Source of the DNA: Posidoniimonas corsicana
GTDB taxonomy: Bacteria; Planctomycetota; Planctomycetia; Pirellulales; Lacipirellulaceae
Direction: 5' to 3'
Length of the DNA stretch: 64,000 nucleotides
Assembly: GCF_007859765.1 (NCBI RefSeq)
Contig: NZ_SIHJ01000005.1
Location: 282,488 to 346,487, forward strand
The notes beneath the pieces are model-generated. The model saw only the letters and a list, made by a program, of their open reading frames with translations. It searched no databases and was not told the DNA's origin. How positions within the stretch are numbered: position 1 is the stretch's first letter; every line of letters begins with the position of its first letter. Position numbers and translations under genes: made by a program. This document shows positions 37,601-45,732 of the stretch, in pieces.

Positions 37601-39309
37601 TTGATCGAGTCGTTCCCGTCGCCGCCGTAGATGTAATCGACGCCCGCGTCGCCGGTCAGTAGGTCGTTGCCCCCCTCGCCAAAGACCGAGTCCGTTCCCG
37701 CGCCGCCCTGCAGGTAGTCGGACCCGTCGCCGCCCAGGATGCGGTCGTCGCCGTCCTCACCCTCAATATAGTCGTCGCCGTCCTCGCCCTCGATGCTGTC
37801 GTTGCCCGAGCGGCCAAACAGCCGGTCGTCGCCCACCCCGCCGCGGATCAGGTCGTCGCCGTCGCCGCCTTGGAGGGAGTCGTTCCCCTCTTCGCCGTAC
37901 AAGAAGTCGGCGCCGTCGCCGCCGAAGAGCAGGTCGTTCCCGCCGCCGCCAAACAGGGTGTCAACGCCGGCGCCCCCGAGGATAAAGTCGACTCCCAAGC
38001 CGCCCAAGATGCGGTCGTCGCCCTCCTCGCCCTCGATATAGTCGTTGCCGTCGGCACCCTCGATGTAGTCGTCTCCGATGTTGCCGTAGAGGCGGTCGTC
38101 GCCGTCGCCGCCGACGATGTAGTCATTGGCCGCGCCGCCGTCGATGGAGTCGGCGCCCGCCTCGCCGTACAGGAAGTCGGATCCGGCGCCGCCGACCAGC
38201 AGGTCGTTCCCTTCGCCGCCGAAGATCGAGTCGACCCCATCGCCGCCGTAAATGCGGTCGATGCCTAGGCCGCCGACCAGGCGGTCATCTCCGGCGCCGC
38301 CCTCGAAGTAGTCGTTGCCTTCGTTCCCTTCGATCAGGTCGTCGCCCGCCTGGCCGTAGAGGCGGTCGTCGCCAACGCCGCCAATGATGTAGTCGTCGCC
38401 GTCGCCGCCGGCGATCGAATCATTCCCTTCGTTCCCATACAGAAAGTCCTTGGAGCCGCCACCGGTGAGGGTGTCGTCACCCGCCTCACCAAGCAGCGTA
38501 TCCACACCCGAGCCGCCGTACAGGTGGTCGTTGCCGTCGCCGCCTAGGATGCGGTCGTCGCCGGCCTCGCCCTCCAGGTGATCGTTGCCCTCGTTGCCCT
38601 CGAGGTAGTCGTTGCCGGCGCGGCCGAATAGGCGGTCGCCCGACCCGCCGCCCAGCAGCCGGTCATCTCCGTCGCCGCCGTCGAGAGAGTCCGCGCCGTC
38701 GTGGCCGTAGAGGAAGTCGTTGCCCGCGCCGCCGGACAGGTAATCGTTGCCGTCTCCGCCGAGCAGCGAGTCCACACCGTCCCCGCCGTACAAATGGTCG
38801 CCGCCCGCTTGACCCTCGAGCCGGTCGTCACCGCCGCTTCCCCACAACCGGTCGACGCCGTCCCCACCGATCAGGTGGTCACTGCCGCTACCGCCGACCA
38901 GGTGGTCGTGCCCCGCGCCGCCGTAAGCCAGCGTCGGCAGGCCGGTGTGGTTGGCGAACACGTCGTTGCCCGCGCCGCCGTAGAACACAATTGCCGTGAT
39001 GACCCCGGACGGGAACACCATGGTCTGGTCGCCCGTGGCGGACGTGTAGTCCACCTGGATCCTGCCCAGCGAGTCCTCGGAGACCTGCACGCTGCCGCCG
39101 TCGTGGTCGGTGTCCGTGCGGAGGATGAGCTCCGATTTCATCGGGCTCAGGTAGGGCGTGTCCACCGCTAGCAGCTGGCGCGCTTCCAAACTCTCCAGCC
39201 GCGCCCGGCGAGAGCGTGCTGCCGAGCCGCGGCGCTGCCGTTCTCCGCCGCGCACCGCCTCCAAGAGGCCACTACGTACCTGACGCCAGAGGGTCGAACG
39301 ATTAGGCAT
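34624..39309 (-). CDS. Giant RTX-repeat protein with LEPR-XLL-type N-terminus, G8 domain and beta-helix
   Basis: A 1561-residue protein. Near the N-terminus LESLEARQLLA (about residues 38-48) matches the LExLExRxLLA element of planctomycete surface proteins. From about residue 110 to 735 there are tens of calcium-binding RTX nonapeptides of the form GGxGxDxLxG. Around residues 885-1010 there is a G8-like domain (SGSWFDPSVWADGRVPSSGA, FATDADTQLRVDTMIV), followed by right-handed beta-helix repeats to the end, as in CEMIP/PKHD1L1-related proteins. It is probably exported and Ca2+-stabilised, perhaps acting on or binding polysaccharide. Its promoter should lie in 39310-39822. The secretion route is not encoded here. 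Confidence 0.9.
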   Translation of the reverse strand: MPNRSTLWRQVRSGLLEAVRGGERQRRGSAARSRRARLESLEARQLLAVDTPYLSPMKSELILRTDTDHDGGSVQVSEDSLGRIQVDYTSATGDQTMVFPSGVITAIVFYGGAGNDVFANHTGLPTLAYGGAGHDHLVGGSGSDHLIGGDGVDRLWGSGGDDRLEGQAGGDHLYGGDGVDSLLGGDGNDYLSGGAGNDFLYGHDGADSLDGGDGDDRLLGGGSGDRLFGRAGNDYLEGNEGNDHLEGEAGDDRILGGDGNDHLYGGSGVDTLLGEAGDDTLTGGGSKDFLYGNEGNDSIAGGDGDDYIIGGVGDDRLYGQAGDDLIEGNEGNDYFEGGAGDDRLVGGLGIDRIYGGDGVDSIFGGEGNDLLVGGAGSDFLYGEAGADSIDGGAANDYIVGGDGDDRLYGNIGDDYIEGADGNDYIEGEEGDDRILGGLGVDFILGGAGVDTLFGGGGNDLLFGGDGADFLYGEEGNDSLQGGDGDDLIRGGVGDDRLFGRSGNDSIEGEDGDDYIEGEDGDDRILGGDGSDYLQGGAGTDSVFGEGGNDLLTGDAGVDYIYGGDGNDSINGGDGDDGIYGGVGNDRLFGAGGNDYIEGGDGSDYVEGGDGNDRVLGGAGGDILIGGAGVNTLIGDEDADILIGGEQKDFLYGGDGDDTLQGSGGDDYLSGGAGADVVFGQLGADEIYGNSGDDALVGGGGEDTVYGGAGRDMIIGGDAVDYLVGEDDDDLLIGGSVVYDSEPAALRQALGVWASSASYDTRTATLTDHEYALRLMIGHTVHDDLVADNIIGGGGQDWFILPNLIGTWDVLGVGHMAGMAEGHHATNLLAVAPPLEGFELIDSFDTIVDGSGDEVISSMMPHMTDPSKRAEHLALFQLVRYQDVTSVAVKSGSWFDPSVWADGRVPSSGARVLVPYGAVVEVDRVSNASITTIRVDGELRFATDADTQLRVDTMIVATSGTLVIGEESDPIQDNVTARLVFTDIGPRDASADPFSIGRGLITHGAVRMYGAETTAFLESSTLLARGTYRIALAQIPTGWEVGDEIVIAGTAMDDAQEEVRIIRAIYDNLVIVDPLEHDHLPLDASLGVHVANLTRNIIIESEADPGDIDRLGHVMFMHNRDVDVHYAGFYNLGRTDKSQAVTDPQVDENWNQIAGTGDNPRARYAVHFHRNGVTADTPPAVVQGSVVEGSPGWGFVNHSSYVDISDSVAYGVNGAAFATEEGDEIGSFRNNIAIATTGTGLEPNVRDNVQDFGHSGDGFWLQGGGVAVTGNVVSGADGTGFIYYTRGFVKNGSVTRFLAENLDDPSLAGGADTIDGQFVPVKEFSNNVAYGAKTGLMLRYHLRGADHDATSLVKDSTFWNNREGVRVPYSANIILRNVSVLADPADDAHTGVSGNRVTYSITYDNMRVEGYARGIWMASNGASTVIGGRFQNRSNILIGAANTPGRTVLITGNPEFVPPVGYPLSLVANVTMWFHPEEFAPSFTYLFNDTTVVLDYAGFSNRRLYFAQQDPDAVPFPTAAEYIPSEYVGLTTAQIASRFGLEIAGDVAPNGLGSVLGIEGLL

Positions 39310-39822
39310 TGCTCTGTCGCCGCTTATCTTGCGGCTTGATGTACCACCGCTGCGGATCGCATCCCTGCGGTGTATGGGGGTAGCTCAGAAATTGACGTAT
39401 GGACGTGAAGAGAAGGCAGAGCCCGAGTACAGGTCGCGGTGCGTCCCAACCACGACCGGCCCGCGAACTAAGAGCGCCCGCGGGACAGCCTCGTTCCTGC
39501 CCCATGTCGGGGATTTAAGCAGGTTCTTTCGGGGCAGAAAAGCGAAAAAGCGGCAATTGAGGCAAACAGAGGGAGCCTGGAGGCTGCATCCTAGCGCCAG
39601 ATACCCGCACATTCCCCGCAAACCCCCGCGACGGCCGACCGCCGCGGCGCGACAAAAACACCGTTAAATCATGGCTTTTTGAGCAGATCGCCCCGCCCGG
39701 GCTTGACGCAGGCGGAGCAGTCCGTTTCGTGTACCCGCGGCACGGCAACTCGCACAATTTTTACTGGAAGCCGCACGTTATTCCGGCTGCAGAAGAAACG
39801 CCCGCCAGCCACCGCGCAGACT
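39310..39822. other. Gene-free region upstream of the RTX gene
   Basis: About 510 bases with lower GC than the flanks. Reading frames of 60-112 codons occur but show no domain-like sequence, no ribosome binding site and disagree with the codon use of the flanking genes. It presumably holds the promoter of the RTX gene. No hairpin pair or repeat stood out. Confidence 0.5.
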
Positions 39823-40716
39823 CTACCCCCCAAACGGCTCCAGGTGCACCAGCACATCCCGCAGCGACGCGTGCCGGGCGATTAGCGCGTCCTTCACGCG
39901 GTGGCCGATTTCGTGGCCCTGGGCCACGGTCATCTGGGGGTCGACCTCGATGTGGATGTCGGCGAAGAACTCCAGCCCGCTCTTCCGCACCCACAGCGTG
40001 TCCACGCCCAACACGCCCGGTGTCGCGAGCGCCTGGCGGCGGATGTCATCCACCAGATCGGGCGGGGCCTGCACGTCCATCAGCTCGCTGGCGCTGGCGC
40101 GGAACAGGTGCACGCCCGACGCGGCGATCACCACCGACACCACCAGCGAGGCCGCCTCGTCGGCCCAGATCCAGCCCGCACCGCCCAGGCGGATCGCGGC
40201 CAGCCCCACCAGCACCGCCAGCGCGCACAGCGCGTCGGCGCGGTGGTCCCAGGCGTTGGCGATGATCGCCGCCGACCCGGTCCGCCGACCGACCTGCACC
40301 TTGTAGTGGTACAGGCTCTCCTTGATCACCAGGTTCGCGCCCGCGATCCACAGGGTCCACATCGGCGGGTAGCCATGCTGGACGCCCAGCCGCCGCACCG
40401 CCTCCCACCCCAGCAGCACGGCCGACACCACCAGCAGCAGCGCCACGCTGGACGCCGCAATCCCTTCCGCCCGGGTGTGGCCGTAGGGGTGCTCGTCGTC
40501 GGGCGGCTGCTGCGCGACGCGCATCGCCCACAGCACCGCCAGCGTGCAGCCGACATCGCCCAGCGAGTTGACCGAGTCGGCCACCAGCGCGAACGAGTGC
40601 CCCACGATCCCGCCTGCCAGCTTCACCACGCCCAGCGCCAGGTTCACCACCAGCCCGAGCACCGCCGCGTGGGTCACTTGGCGGTAGAGTCCTGCTGCCG
40701 AATTCGCGTCGCTCAC
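39823..40716 (-). CDS. Cation diffusion facilitator (CDF) metal efflux transporter
   Basis: A 297-residue CDF antiporter with about six membrane helices. The metal site of helix 2 is in ALVADSVNSLGD (D47-x3-type D), and helix 5 has NAWDHRADALCAL with the HxxxD pattern typical for Zn2+ transporters. The loop DDEHPYGHTRAEGI is also conserved. The C-terminal cytoplasmic domain (LEFFADIHIEVDPQMTVAQG) resembles the metallochaperone-like fold. It would export Zn2+, Cd2+, Co2+ or Fe2+ in exchange for protons. Ends next to the upstream region of the RTX gene. Confidence 0.92.
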   Translation of the reverse strand: MSDANSAAGLYRQVTHAAVLGLVVNLALGVVKLAGGIVGHSFALVADSVNSLGDVGCTLAVLWAMRVAQQPPDDEHPYGHTRAEGIAASSVALLLVVSAVLLGWEAVRRLGVQHGYPPMWTLWIAGANLVIKESLYHYKVQVGRRTGSAAIIANAWDHRADALCALAVLVGLAAIRLGGAGWIWADEAASLVVSVVIAASGVHLFRASASELMDVQAPPDLVDDIRRQALATPGVLGVDTLWVRKSGLEFFADIHIEVDPQMTVAQGHEIGHRVKDALIARHASLRDVLVHLEPFGG

Positions 40717-40873
40717 CGGGCCGCCCCCTCCGTATGGTCGTCAGCCCGGCATTCTAGCAGCCCGCCGAAGATATCACCCGGGCCGGGGGCGGCGTGAACC
40801 AGCCCGCCTGGCGGCCGCGTTCTGGCGCCGGTCTGTCGATGAGTGGCGGCAAGATTCCGCGGGACGCCAGGCG

Positions 40874-40920
40874 CGACTTTTGTCCCTTTTGGCGCTATCG
40901 ATCCTTAGGGACAAAAGTCG
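40874..40920. repeat. Perfect 14-bp inverted repeat with GACTTTTGTCCCT arms
   Basis: Left arm 40874-40887 (CGACTTTTGTCCCT) and right arm 40907-40920 (AGGGACAAAAGTCG) are perfect inverted copies separated by 19 bases that include ATCGATCC. The loop-side sequence CTATCGATCCTTAGGGAC is also found on the minus strand at 18650-18667, so these two loci share more than the arm. Confidence 0.7.
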
Positions 40921-41026
40921 GGCCCCACCATCAGCGTCGAAACGGGTCTCGCACTGCTATAGCAGCGTATTTCGCCATGGCCCTCTCCAGAAGACGCCGA
41001 CTTTTGTCCACCCCTGCGCCCCAATA

Positions 41027-41053
41027 GGGACAAAAGGGACAAAAGGGACAAAA
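41027..41053. repeat. Three tandem copies of GGGACAAAA
   Basis: Three identical 9-base copies in a row, preceded at 40998-41010 by the opposite arm CGACTTTTGTCCA, so this is an expanded version of the inverted repeat next to it. Direct repeats of a half-site in a row could bind a protein more than once. No gene overlaps. Confidence 0.65.
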
Positions 41054-41096
41054 CCCTGCCAACCACCAACCACCAACCACTATTCGACCACGCCAG

Positions 41097-41108
41097 GTGG
41101 CCGGTTTC
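41097..41108 (-). repeat. GAAACCGGCCAC motif copy 2
   Basis: GTGGCCGGTTTC read on the plus strand, 44 bases before the start at 41152. It is one of four intergenic copies in the window. Its flanks do not match the longer palindrome of copies 1 and 4. Confidence 0.5.
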
Positions 41109-41151
41109 AGCAAGAAAAGTGAGGGGAACGGGCGCATCGCGGGACTACTAT

Positions 41152-42933
41152 ATGACGCGGCAAGTACGCTCCTCACCTCCCCATCAAAGGCCTCGCGTGG
41201 CGTGCTACTGGAAGTTGATCGGCCTGTTGCTGGCGGCCACGGCCCCGGGTTGGCAGGCGGCCGCAAGCGAACCGCCGATTGTCGTTTCTCCGGAAACCAC
41301 ACACCTCACCGAACCGCTGGCCGAGGACGGCCTGCCCGACTACTCCGGCGCTCTCCTTGCCGAGCTCCGCGAGGGCGTGACGCCGGAGAACAACGGGGGG
41401 ATCCTGTACCTGCGGGCGATGTGGCCGGCCGGGCTGACATTGGACGAGCACCGGCGAGCCGCTTGCAAAGAACTGGGGATGCCCATCCCAGAACCGAACT
41501 CCGGGATGGAGTCGCCCCAGGTGAGTCGCGCGCTGACCGAAGCGGTCCGCGTCTGGCTTGAGCTCAACCAACCCGCAACCGGCGCCACGGCCGGCGATGG
41601 CGCCTCCGATGACGCCGCGGAGGACCTGCTGTACCTCCTCGGCAACCAGCCCTGGACCACGGAAGACGCGCCGCCGGTTGCGATGTATATCGCCAGCCAG
41701 GAGGAGGGCTACCGGCTGCTGCACCAGGCGGTCGCCCAGCAGCAATTCTACCTGCCGTCGCCCAGCCTGCTGGTTGAGCCCGACGAACCATGGATCGCGA
41801 TGCTCCTGCCGTTTCCGCAGAGCATGCGAGACGCCGCCCGCTGCCTGGCCGCCCGCGCGAACCTCTCGATCGGCGAAGGCGAGCTGGACGCGGCGTGGCG
41901 CGACTGCCTGGTCATGTACGCGCTGTCCGAGCGGATCCGTCCGGTCACGCTGGTCGACGAGCTTGTGTCGATCGCCGTCGAGTCGATCGCCGATGGGGTC
42001 GCCCTCAACCTGCTGAACAGCCCCGAGCTGGAGCGGCCGCTCGCCCTCCGCGTCCTCCGCTTCTACCGCCAGCGTCCTCCGCGCCACGGCATGGCGGCCG
42101 CGATCGACGTGGGCGAGCGTGGCATGTTCCTGACCGCCGCGATCGCGTACGCCACCGGCCGCGGGTCGGTAACGCCCGAGGAGTTGAGCCAGATGCTCGA
42201 CCTGCCGCGAGTCGATGCGGCCCGGGTCGACTGGAACGTCATCCTGCGGAACGGCAACAAGTGGTACGACAACCTCGTAGCCGCGATGCGGACGGAGGAC
42301 TGGCCAGAACGCAGTACCGCGCTTGCCGATTGGGAACGACGAATCGACGCGCTCTCCCGCGCCGCGCCAGACCCGCAGGCGCCCGCTTCGCCGGATAGCC
42401 CATCCCGCAGCGGTCAGACGGCCAATTCCATCCTGGCGATCACGCTCCCCGCGGTAAAGGCGGTCAGCTACGCCGAGGACCGCCGCAACACGAAGCGGCT
42501 ATTAGTGACGGTCGCCGCTGCGCTGGCCGCGCACCGCTGCGATCACGGCGGGTACCCCAAATCGCTCGACGCGCTCACGCCCGACCTGCTGCCCAATCCC
42601 CCTGTCGATCGGTTCCACCGCGCGCCGCTCGCGTACCGCCGGACGTCGCGCGGCTACCTGCTCTACTCGCTCGGCCCGAACCAACGGGACGACCAAGGCT
42701 CGTCGCACCAGATCAACAACGTCTTCCGTGGCTACTACGCCGGCGGCCGTGATCCGGAGGACGACCGGGCCATCCGCGCGCTGCTCGACACGCCTCCCCC
42801 CGCTACCCGCGCCGACGGCTCCGCCGCGAGCCTCAGCGACCTCATCCCCCCGTCCGCCGACGACCACGCCGTGAGGCTGCCGCCGGTCACGATGCCGCTG
42901 CCGGGCCAACCGGCGCCGGGCGTTGGTCGCTAG
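41152..42933 (+). CDS. Exported protein, first of two tandem paralogues
   Basis: A 593-residue protein with a signal peptide ending near AAAS. The paralogue 120 bases downstream at 43053 shares the order of blocks. Common parts are HLTEPLAEDGLPDYSGALLA and GVTPENNGGILYLRAMWPAG near the start, a helical middle with EDAPPVAMYIASQEEGYRLL, and a C-terminal AALAAHRCDHGGYPKSLDAL followed by YRRTSRGYLLYSLGPNQRDD. The last part resembles the C-terminal region of type II secretion pseudopilin GspG, but no pilin N-terminus is present. Its function is unknown. An alternative start is GTG at 41197, with AAAGG 6 bases before it. Confidence 0.75.
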   Translation: MTRQVRSSPPHQRPRVACYWKLIGLLLAATAPGWQAAASEPPIVVSPETTHLTEPLAEDGLPDYSGALLAELREGVTPENNGGILYLRAMWPAGLTLDEHRRAACKELGMPIPEPNSGMESPQVSRALTEAVRVWLELNQPATGATAGDGASDDAAEDLLYLLGNQPWTTEDAPPVAMYIASQEEGYRLLHQAVAQQQFYLPSPSLLVEPDEPWIAMLLPFPQSMRDAARCLAARANLSIGEGELDAAWRDCLVMYALSERIRPVTLVDELVSIAVESIADGVALNLLNSPELERPLALRVLRFYRQRPPRHGMAAAIDVGERGMFLTAAIAYATGRGSVTPEELSQMLDLPRVDAARVDWNVILRNGNKWYDNLVAAMRTEDWPERSTALADWERRIDALSRAAPDPQAPASPDSPSRSGQTANSILAITLPAVKAVSYAEDRRNTKRLLVTVAAALAAHRCDHGGYPKSLDALTPDLLPNPPVDRFHRAPLAYRRTSRGYLLYSLGPNQRDDQGSSHQINNVFRGYYAGGRDPEDDRAIRALLDTPPPATRADGSAASLSDLIPPSADDHAVRLPPVTMPLPGQPAPGVGR

Positions 42934-43052
42934 AATTCACCCCGTGTCGAATTCCGTTACGAAGCTTGCTCACGCCCCAGATGGCAGGATAGGCTGGGAG
43001 TCGCGTGCTCTGAGTTCTCCAACTCTCAACAGCCTCTGGCCTTTGTGTTGTA

Positions 43053-44783
43053 ATGTCGAACTGCGGGAAGAAACTTGCCCTCACGCTGCTCCTTATCGCC
43101 ACCCACGCAACTGTGGCCCACAATGCGGCAATCTCGGCACCGATTGATGTCTCGAGGAAGACCACGTACCTGACAGATCCGCTCGCGGACGACGGACTTC
43201 CCGACTACTCTGGCGCACTATTGGCCAAGCTCCGCAACGGAGTGACACCTGAGAACAACGGCGGCATCCTCTACTTGATGGCGATGTGGCCAGCTGGATT
43301 AGAGCCAGAGCACCATCAGGTCGTCTGTGATGCATTGGGAATGGCAGTTCCCCACTCCGATGGCATCCAGCTACCTGCATCGAATCCGTTGCTAAGAACA
43401 AAACTCAGCCACTGGCTTAGGAAACGCGTCGCCCCTGCGACACATGCAGAGTCGTTTGATGGTGCCAACAAAGCCGTCCGCATGATTGAACTTCTCGAGA
43501 GTCAGCCATGGCGTGCCGAGGATGCACCGCCAGTGGCGAACTACGTTGCGGAGCATGAAGAACACTACCGATTGCTGCACGCTGCGGTAAAAAAGGAGCG
43601 ATTCTACGTCCCCTCGCCAAGCCTAATCATCGATCCAAAGAACTCGTGGATTGAGAGAGACAAGTCACGAGTCGACAGTACAAGATGCGCGGCTCGCTGC
43701 TTGGCATTGCGCGCCGAGCTCCGCATTGGCCAAGGGGATCTTCCAGGCGCCTGGAGTGACTGCCGTGCAATGTACGCCCTGGCCGATAGCCTCGACAAAG
43801 AATTAGTGATCGACCGCCTCACCTCGGATTTCATTGAGGGACTCTCTGATCGAACATGCCTTCGCATCCTCGCCGAAAAAAACCTTCGGCCTGCGAACGC
43901 GAACGAGGTGCTCGCTTTCCATCGGCAGCGTGGCAGCCGGGATCGGTTCGCTGCCACAATTGATTGGGATGCGCGACACACTGCTATTACGGATCTGCTC
44001 ATCTACGCCAGAATCCGCAGACCTCTCAATGAGCCGAGCAGAGAAAGTGATCGTAGGCTAGCGAAGTGGGTGGCTGCGCGATTTGATTGGAACAGCATCC
44101 TCGAGACGTTCAACACAGGGTACAGCGAACTGGCAGCAATTGCTGAGCTTAGTTCTTGGCAAGAACGCAACGAGGCCCTAGAAGACTGGATGAGCGAGCT
44201 CGAAGAGAACGCGGATGCGATCCATCCGTCAGGCAAGAGTCTGACTGCGATGCTGACGTGGAAATCCCGGAGCGACTCGTTGGCTCGGTCCCTGCTGTAT
44301 GCTCACGCCTCGCCGCTTAAGACGTGCTTTCTCGTCGAAGATCGCTGCAATGCGAGGAGAGGACTCATGACTGTCGCTGCTGCATTGGCCGCCCACCGTT
44401 GCGAACATGGTGATTACCCGGACTCACTCGACGCACTCGTACCTGGAAAGCTATCCAGTGCGCCAACCGACCTGTTCCACAACGCGTCGCTGGAGTTCCG
44501 CCGCACCACGGAAGGATACCTGCTGTACTCACTGGGCCCAAATCGGAAAGACGACGGCGGATCGAATTTCTTGCACTCGCAATACCTCGGATACTACGTT
44601 TCAACCTTAGACCTTACAGCAGAAGCCGCTGTCTGCCGCGCTTTGAGCGAGCCGCCTCCTGATCTCGAACACACCGACGATTCCGTCCGTCTAATCGACC
44701 GGATTCCCCCCACCGCCGACGACCACCCCCTGCGAATGCCGCCGATCACCGTGCCATTCCCAAAGCCCGCAGGCGCGGATTAA
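43053..44783 (+). CDS. Exported protein, second of two tandem paralogues
   Basis: A 576-residue paralogue of the gene at 41152, with a signal peptide MSNCGKKLALTLLLIATHAT and the same block order: YLTDPLADDGLPDYSGALLA, GVTPENNGGILYLMAMWPAG, then AALAAHRCEHGDYPDSLDAL and RRTTEGYLLYSLGPNRKDDG. The middle has diverged strongly. Its base composition is visibly richer in A and T, especially at third codon positions, than its paralogue, which suggests a different origin or an old duplication followed by transfer. Function unknown. Confidence 0.72.
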   Translation: MSNCGKKLALTLLLIATHATVAHNAAISAPIDVSRKTTYLTDPLADDGLPDYSGALLAKLRNGVTPENNGGILYLMAMWPAGLEPEHHQVVCDALGMAVPHSDGIQLPASNPLLRTKLSHWLRKRVAPATHAESFDGANKAVRMIELLESQPWRAEDAPPVANYVAEHEEHYRLLHAAVKKERFYVPSPSLIIDPKNSWIERDKSRVDSTRCAARCLALRAELRIGQGDLPGAWSDCRAMYALADSLDKELVIDRLTSDFIEGLSDRTCLRILAEKNLRPANANEVLAFHRQRGSRDRFAATIDWDARHTAITDLLIYARIRRPLNEPSRESDRRLAKWVAARFDWNSILETFNTGYSELAAIAELSSWQERNEALEDWMSELEENADAIHPSGKSLTAMLTWKSRSDSLARSLLYAHASPLKTCFLVEDRCNARRGLMTVAAALAAHRCEHGDYPDSLDALVPGKLSSAPTDLFHNASLEFRRTTEGYLLYSLGPNRKDDGGSNFLHSQYLGYYVSTLDLTAEAAVCRALSEPPPDLEHTDDSVRLIDRIPPTADDHPLRMPPITVPFPKPAGAD

Positions 44784-44923
44784 CGGCGGGGGCGCCTGCC
44801 GCTCCCTCTACCGCAATTGCTTCTGAATTGCCCGGCGGCAACTATAGTGAACTGCTCCGCCCTCGATATGTTCTCCCCGCGTCCGCCCGGCGTCGACACG
44901 CCCGCCACGATTGCCCCCCACGC

Positions 44924-45694
44924 ATGCCCACGCTCAAACAGATCGTCGAGAAGAGCGACACCCGGCTCGGGCGGGCGTTCGACCTCACGATCCAGGCGCT
45001 CATCGTGGTCTCGCTGGTGTCGTTCTCGCTGGACACGCTCCCCAACCTGCCGGGTTGGGCGTCGAGGCTGCTGTCGGTGGTCGAGGTCATGACGGTCACG
45101 GCCTTTACGATCGAGTACCTGCTCCGCCTGCTGCTCGCCGACTCGAAGCCGCGGTTCGCGTTCAGCTTCTTCGGGATCGTCGACCTGCTGGCGATCCTGC
45201 CCTTCTATGTGGCGGCCGGCGTGGACATGCGATCGGTGCGGGCGTTCCGCATGTTCCGGCTGTTCAGCATCCTGAAGCTCACCCGCTACAGCCGGGCCAT
45301 GCGGCGGTTCCACAGGGCGTTCGCCAGCGCCAAGGAGGAGGTCGTGCTGTTTAGCCTGGGGGCGACGCTGATGCTGTACCTGTCGGCGGTCGGCATCTAC
45401 TACTTCGAGAACGCTGCCCAGCCGGAGGCCTTCGCCTCGGTGTTCCACTCGCTCTGGTGGGCGGTGTGCACGCTGACCACCGTGGGCTACGGCGACGTCT
45501 ACCCGATCACGACCGGCGGCAAGCTGTTCACCTTCGCCGTGTTGGCGATCGGGCTAGGAATTGTCGCGGTCCCCGCGGGGCTGGTCGCGACGGCGCTGTC
45601 GCGGGCCAGGGAGTTCGAGCAGCCGGCCTCGGCGCCGCCCGCCCCCCACTTCGCCCGGGAAGAGCGCCCCGCCGACTCTTACAACAACGCGTGA
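44924..45694 (+). CDS. Voltage-gated potassium channel (Kv-like, six-helix)
   Basis: A 256-residue ion-channel subunit. Helices S1-S4 are present, S4 being RSVRAFRMFRLFSILKLTRY with arginines at every third position, then S5, pore and S6. The selectivity filter is TVGYGD at T186-D191 in TLTTVGYGDVYPITTGGK. It should open on depolarisation to let K+ pass. The ATG at 44924 is chosen because an in-frame upstream start would add 32 residues of unlikely character. A hairpin at 45708-45732 separates it from the convergent pyrophosphatase. Confidence 0.92.
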   Translation: MPTLKQIVEKSDTRLGRAFDLTIQALIVVSLVSFSLDTLPNLPGWASRLLSVVEVMTVTAFTIEYLLRLLLADSKPRFAFSFFGIVDLLAILPFYVAAGVDMRSVRAFRMFRLFSILKLTRYSRAMRRFHRAFASAKEEVVLFSLGATLMLYLSAVGIYYFENAAQPEAFASVFHSLWWAVCTLTTVGYGDVYPITTGGKLFTFAVLAIGLGIVAVPAGLVATALSRAREFEQPASAPPAPHFAREERPADSYNNA

Positions 45695-45707
45695 TAACGG
45701 TCGGAAC

Positions 45708-45732
45708 AGCCGCGGGCTAGCGCCCGACGGCT
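45708..45732. terminator. Candidate bidirectional terminator hairpin
   Basis: AGCCGCGGGC on one side and GCCCGACGGCT on the other pair with one bulge around a TAGC loop. It lies between convergent genes and covers the last codons of the pyrophosphatase gene. No T-run follows, so a Rho-independent terminator is plausible but not certain. Confidence 0.45.

Larger units (their letters stand above)
40717..41151. other. Gene-free region rich in short repeats
   Basis: Holds two GGACAAAAGTC inverted-repeat copies, a tandem GGGACAAAA triplet, a tandem AACCACC array (41061-41080) and a GAAACCGGCCAC motif copy on the minus strand (41097-41108), each described in other entries. No convincing gene. The promoter for the gene at 41152 should lie at its right end. 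Confidence 0.55.

Noticed and set aside
35146..37662. Plus-strand open frames opposite the RTX gene
   Set aside because: These reflect the regular GC-rich RTX repeat DNA read on the wrong strand; the protein pattern is repetitive Val/Ala/Asp without any domain.
37090..38990. Regular repeats at DNA level considered as a CRISPR or satellite array
   Set aside because: The periodicity is the codon-level reflection of the RTX nonapeptides within one reading frame. Units vary in sequence and there are no spacers.
39329..39667. 112-codon open frame upstream of the RTX gene
   Set aside because: No ribosome binding site, Arg/Pro-rich composition unlike neighbouring genes, and no domain; treated as non-coding upstream region.
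41027..41053. Three GGGACAAAA copies considered as a CRISPR start
   Set aside because: Units are only 9 bases and directly adjacent with no spacers.
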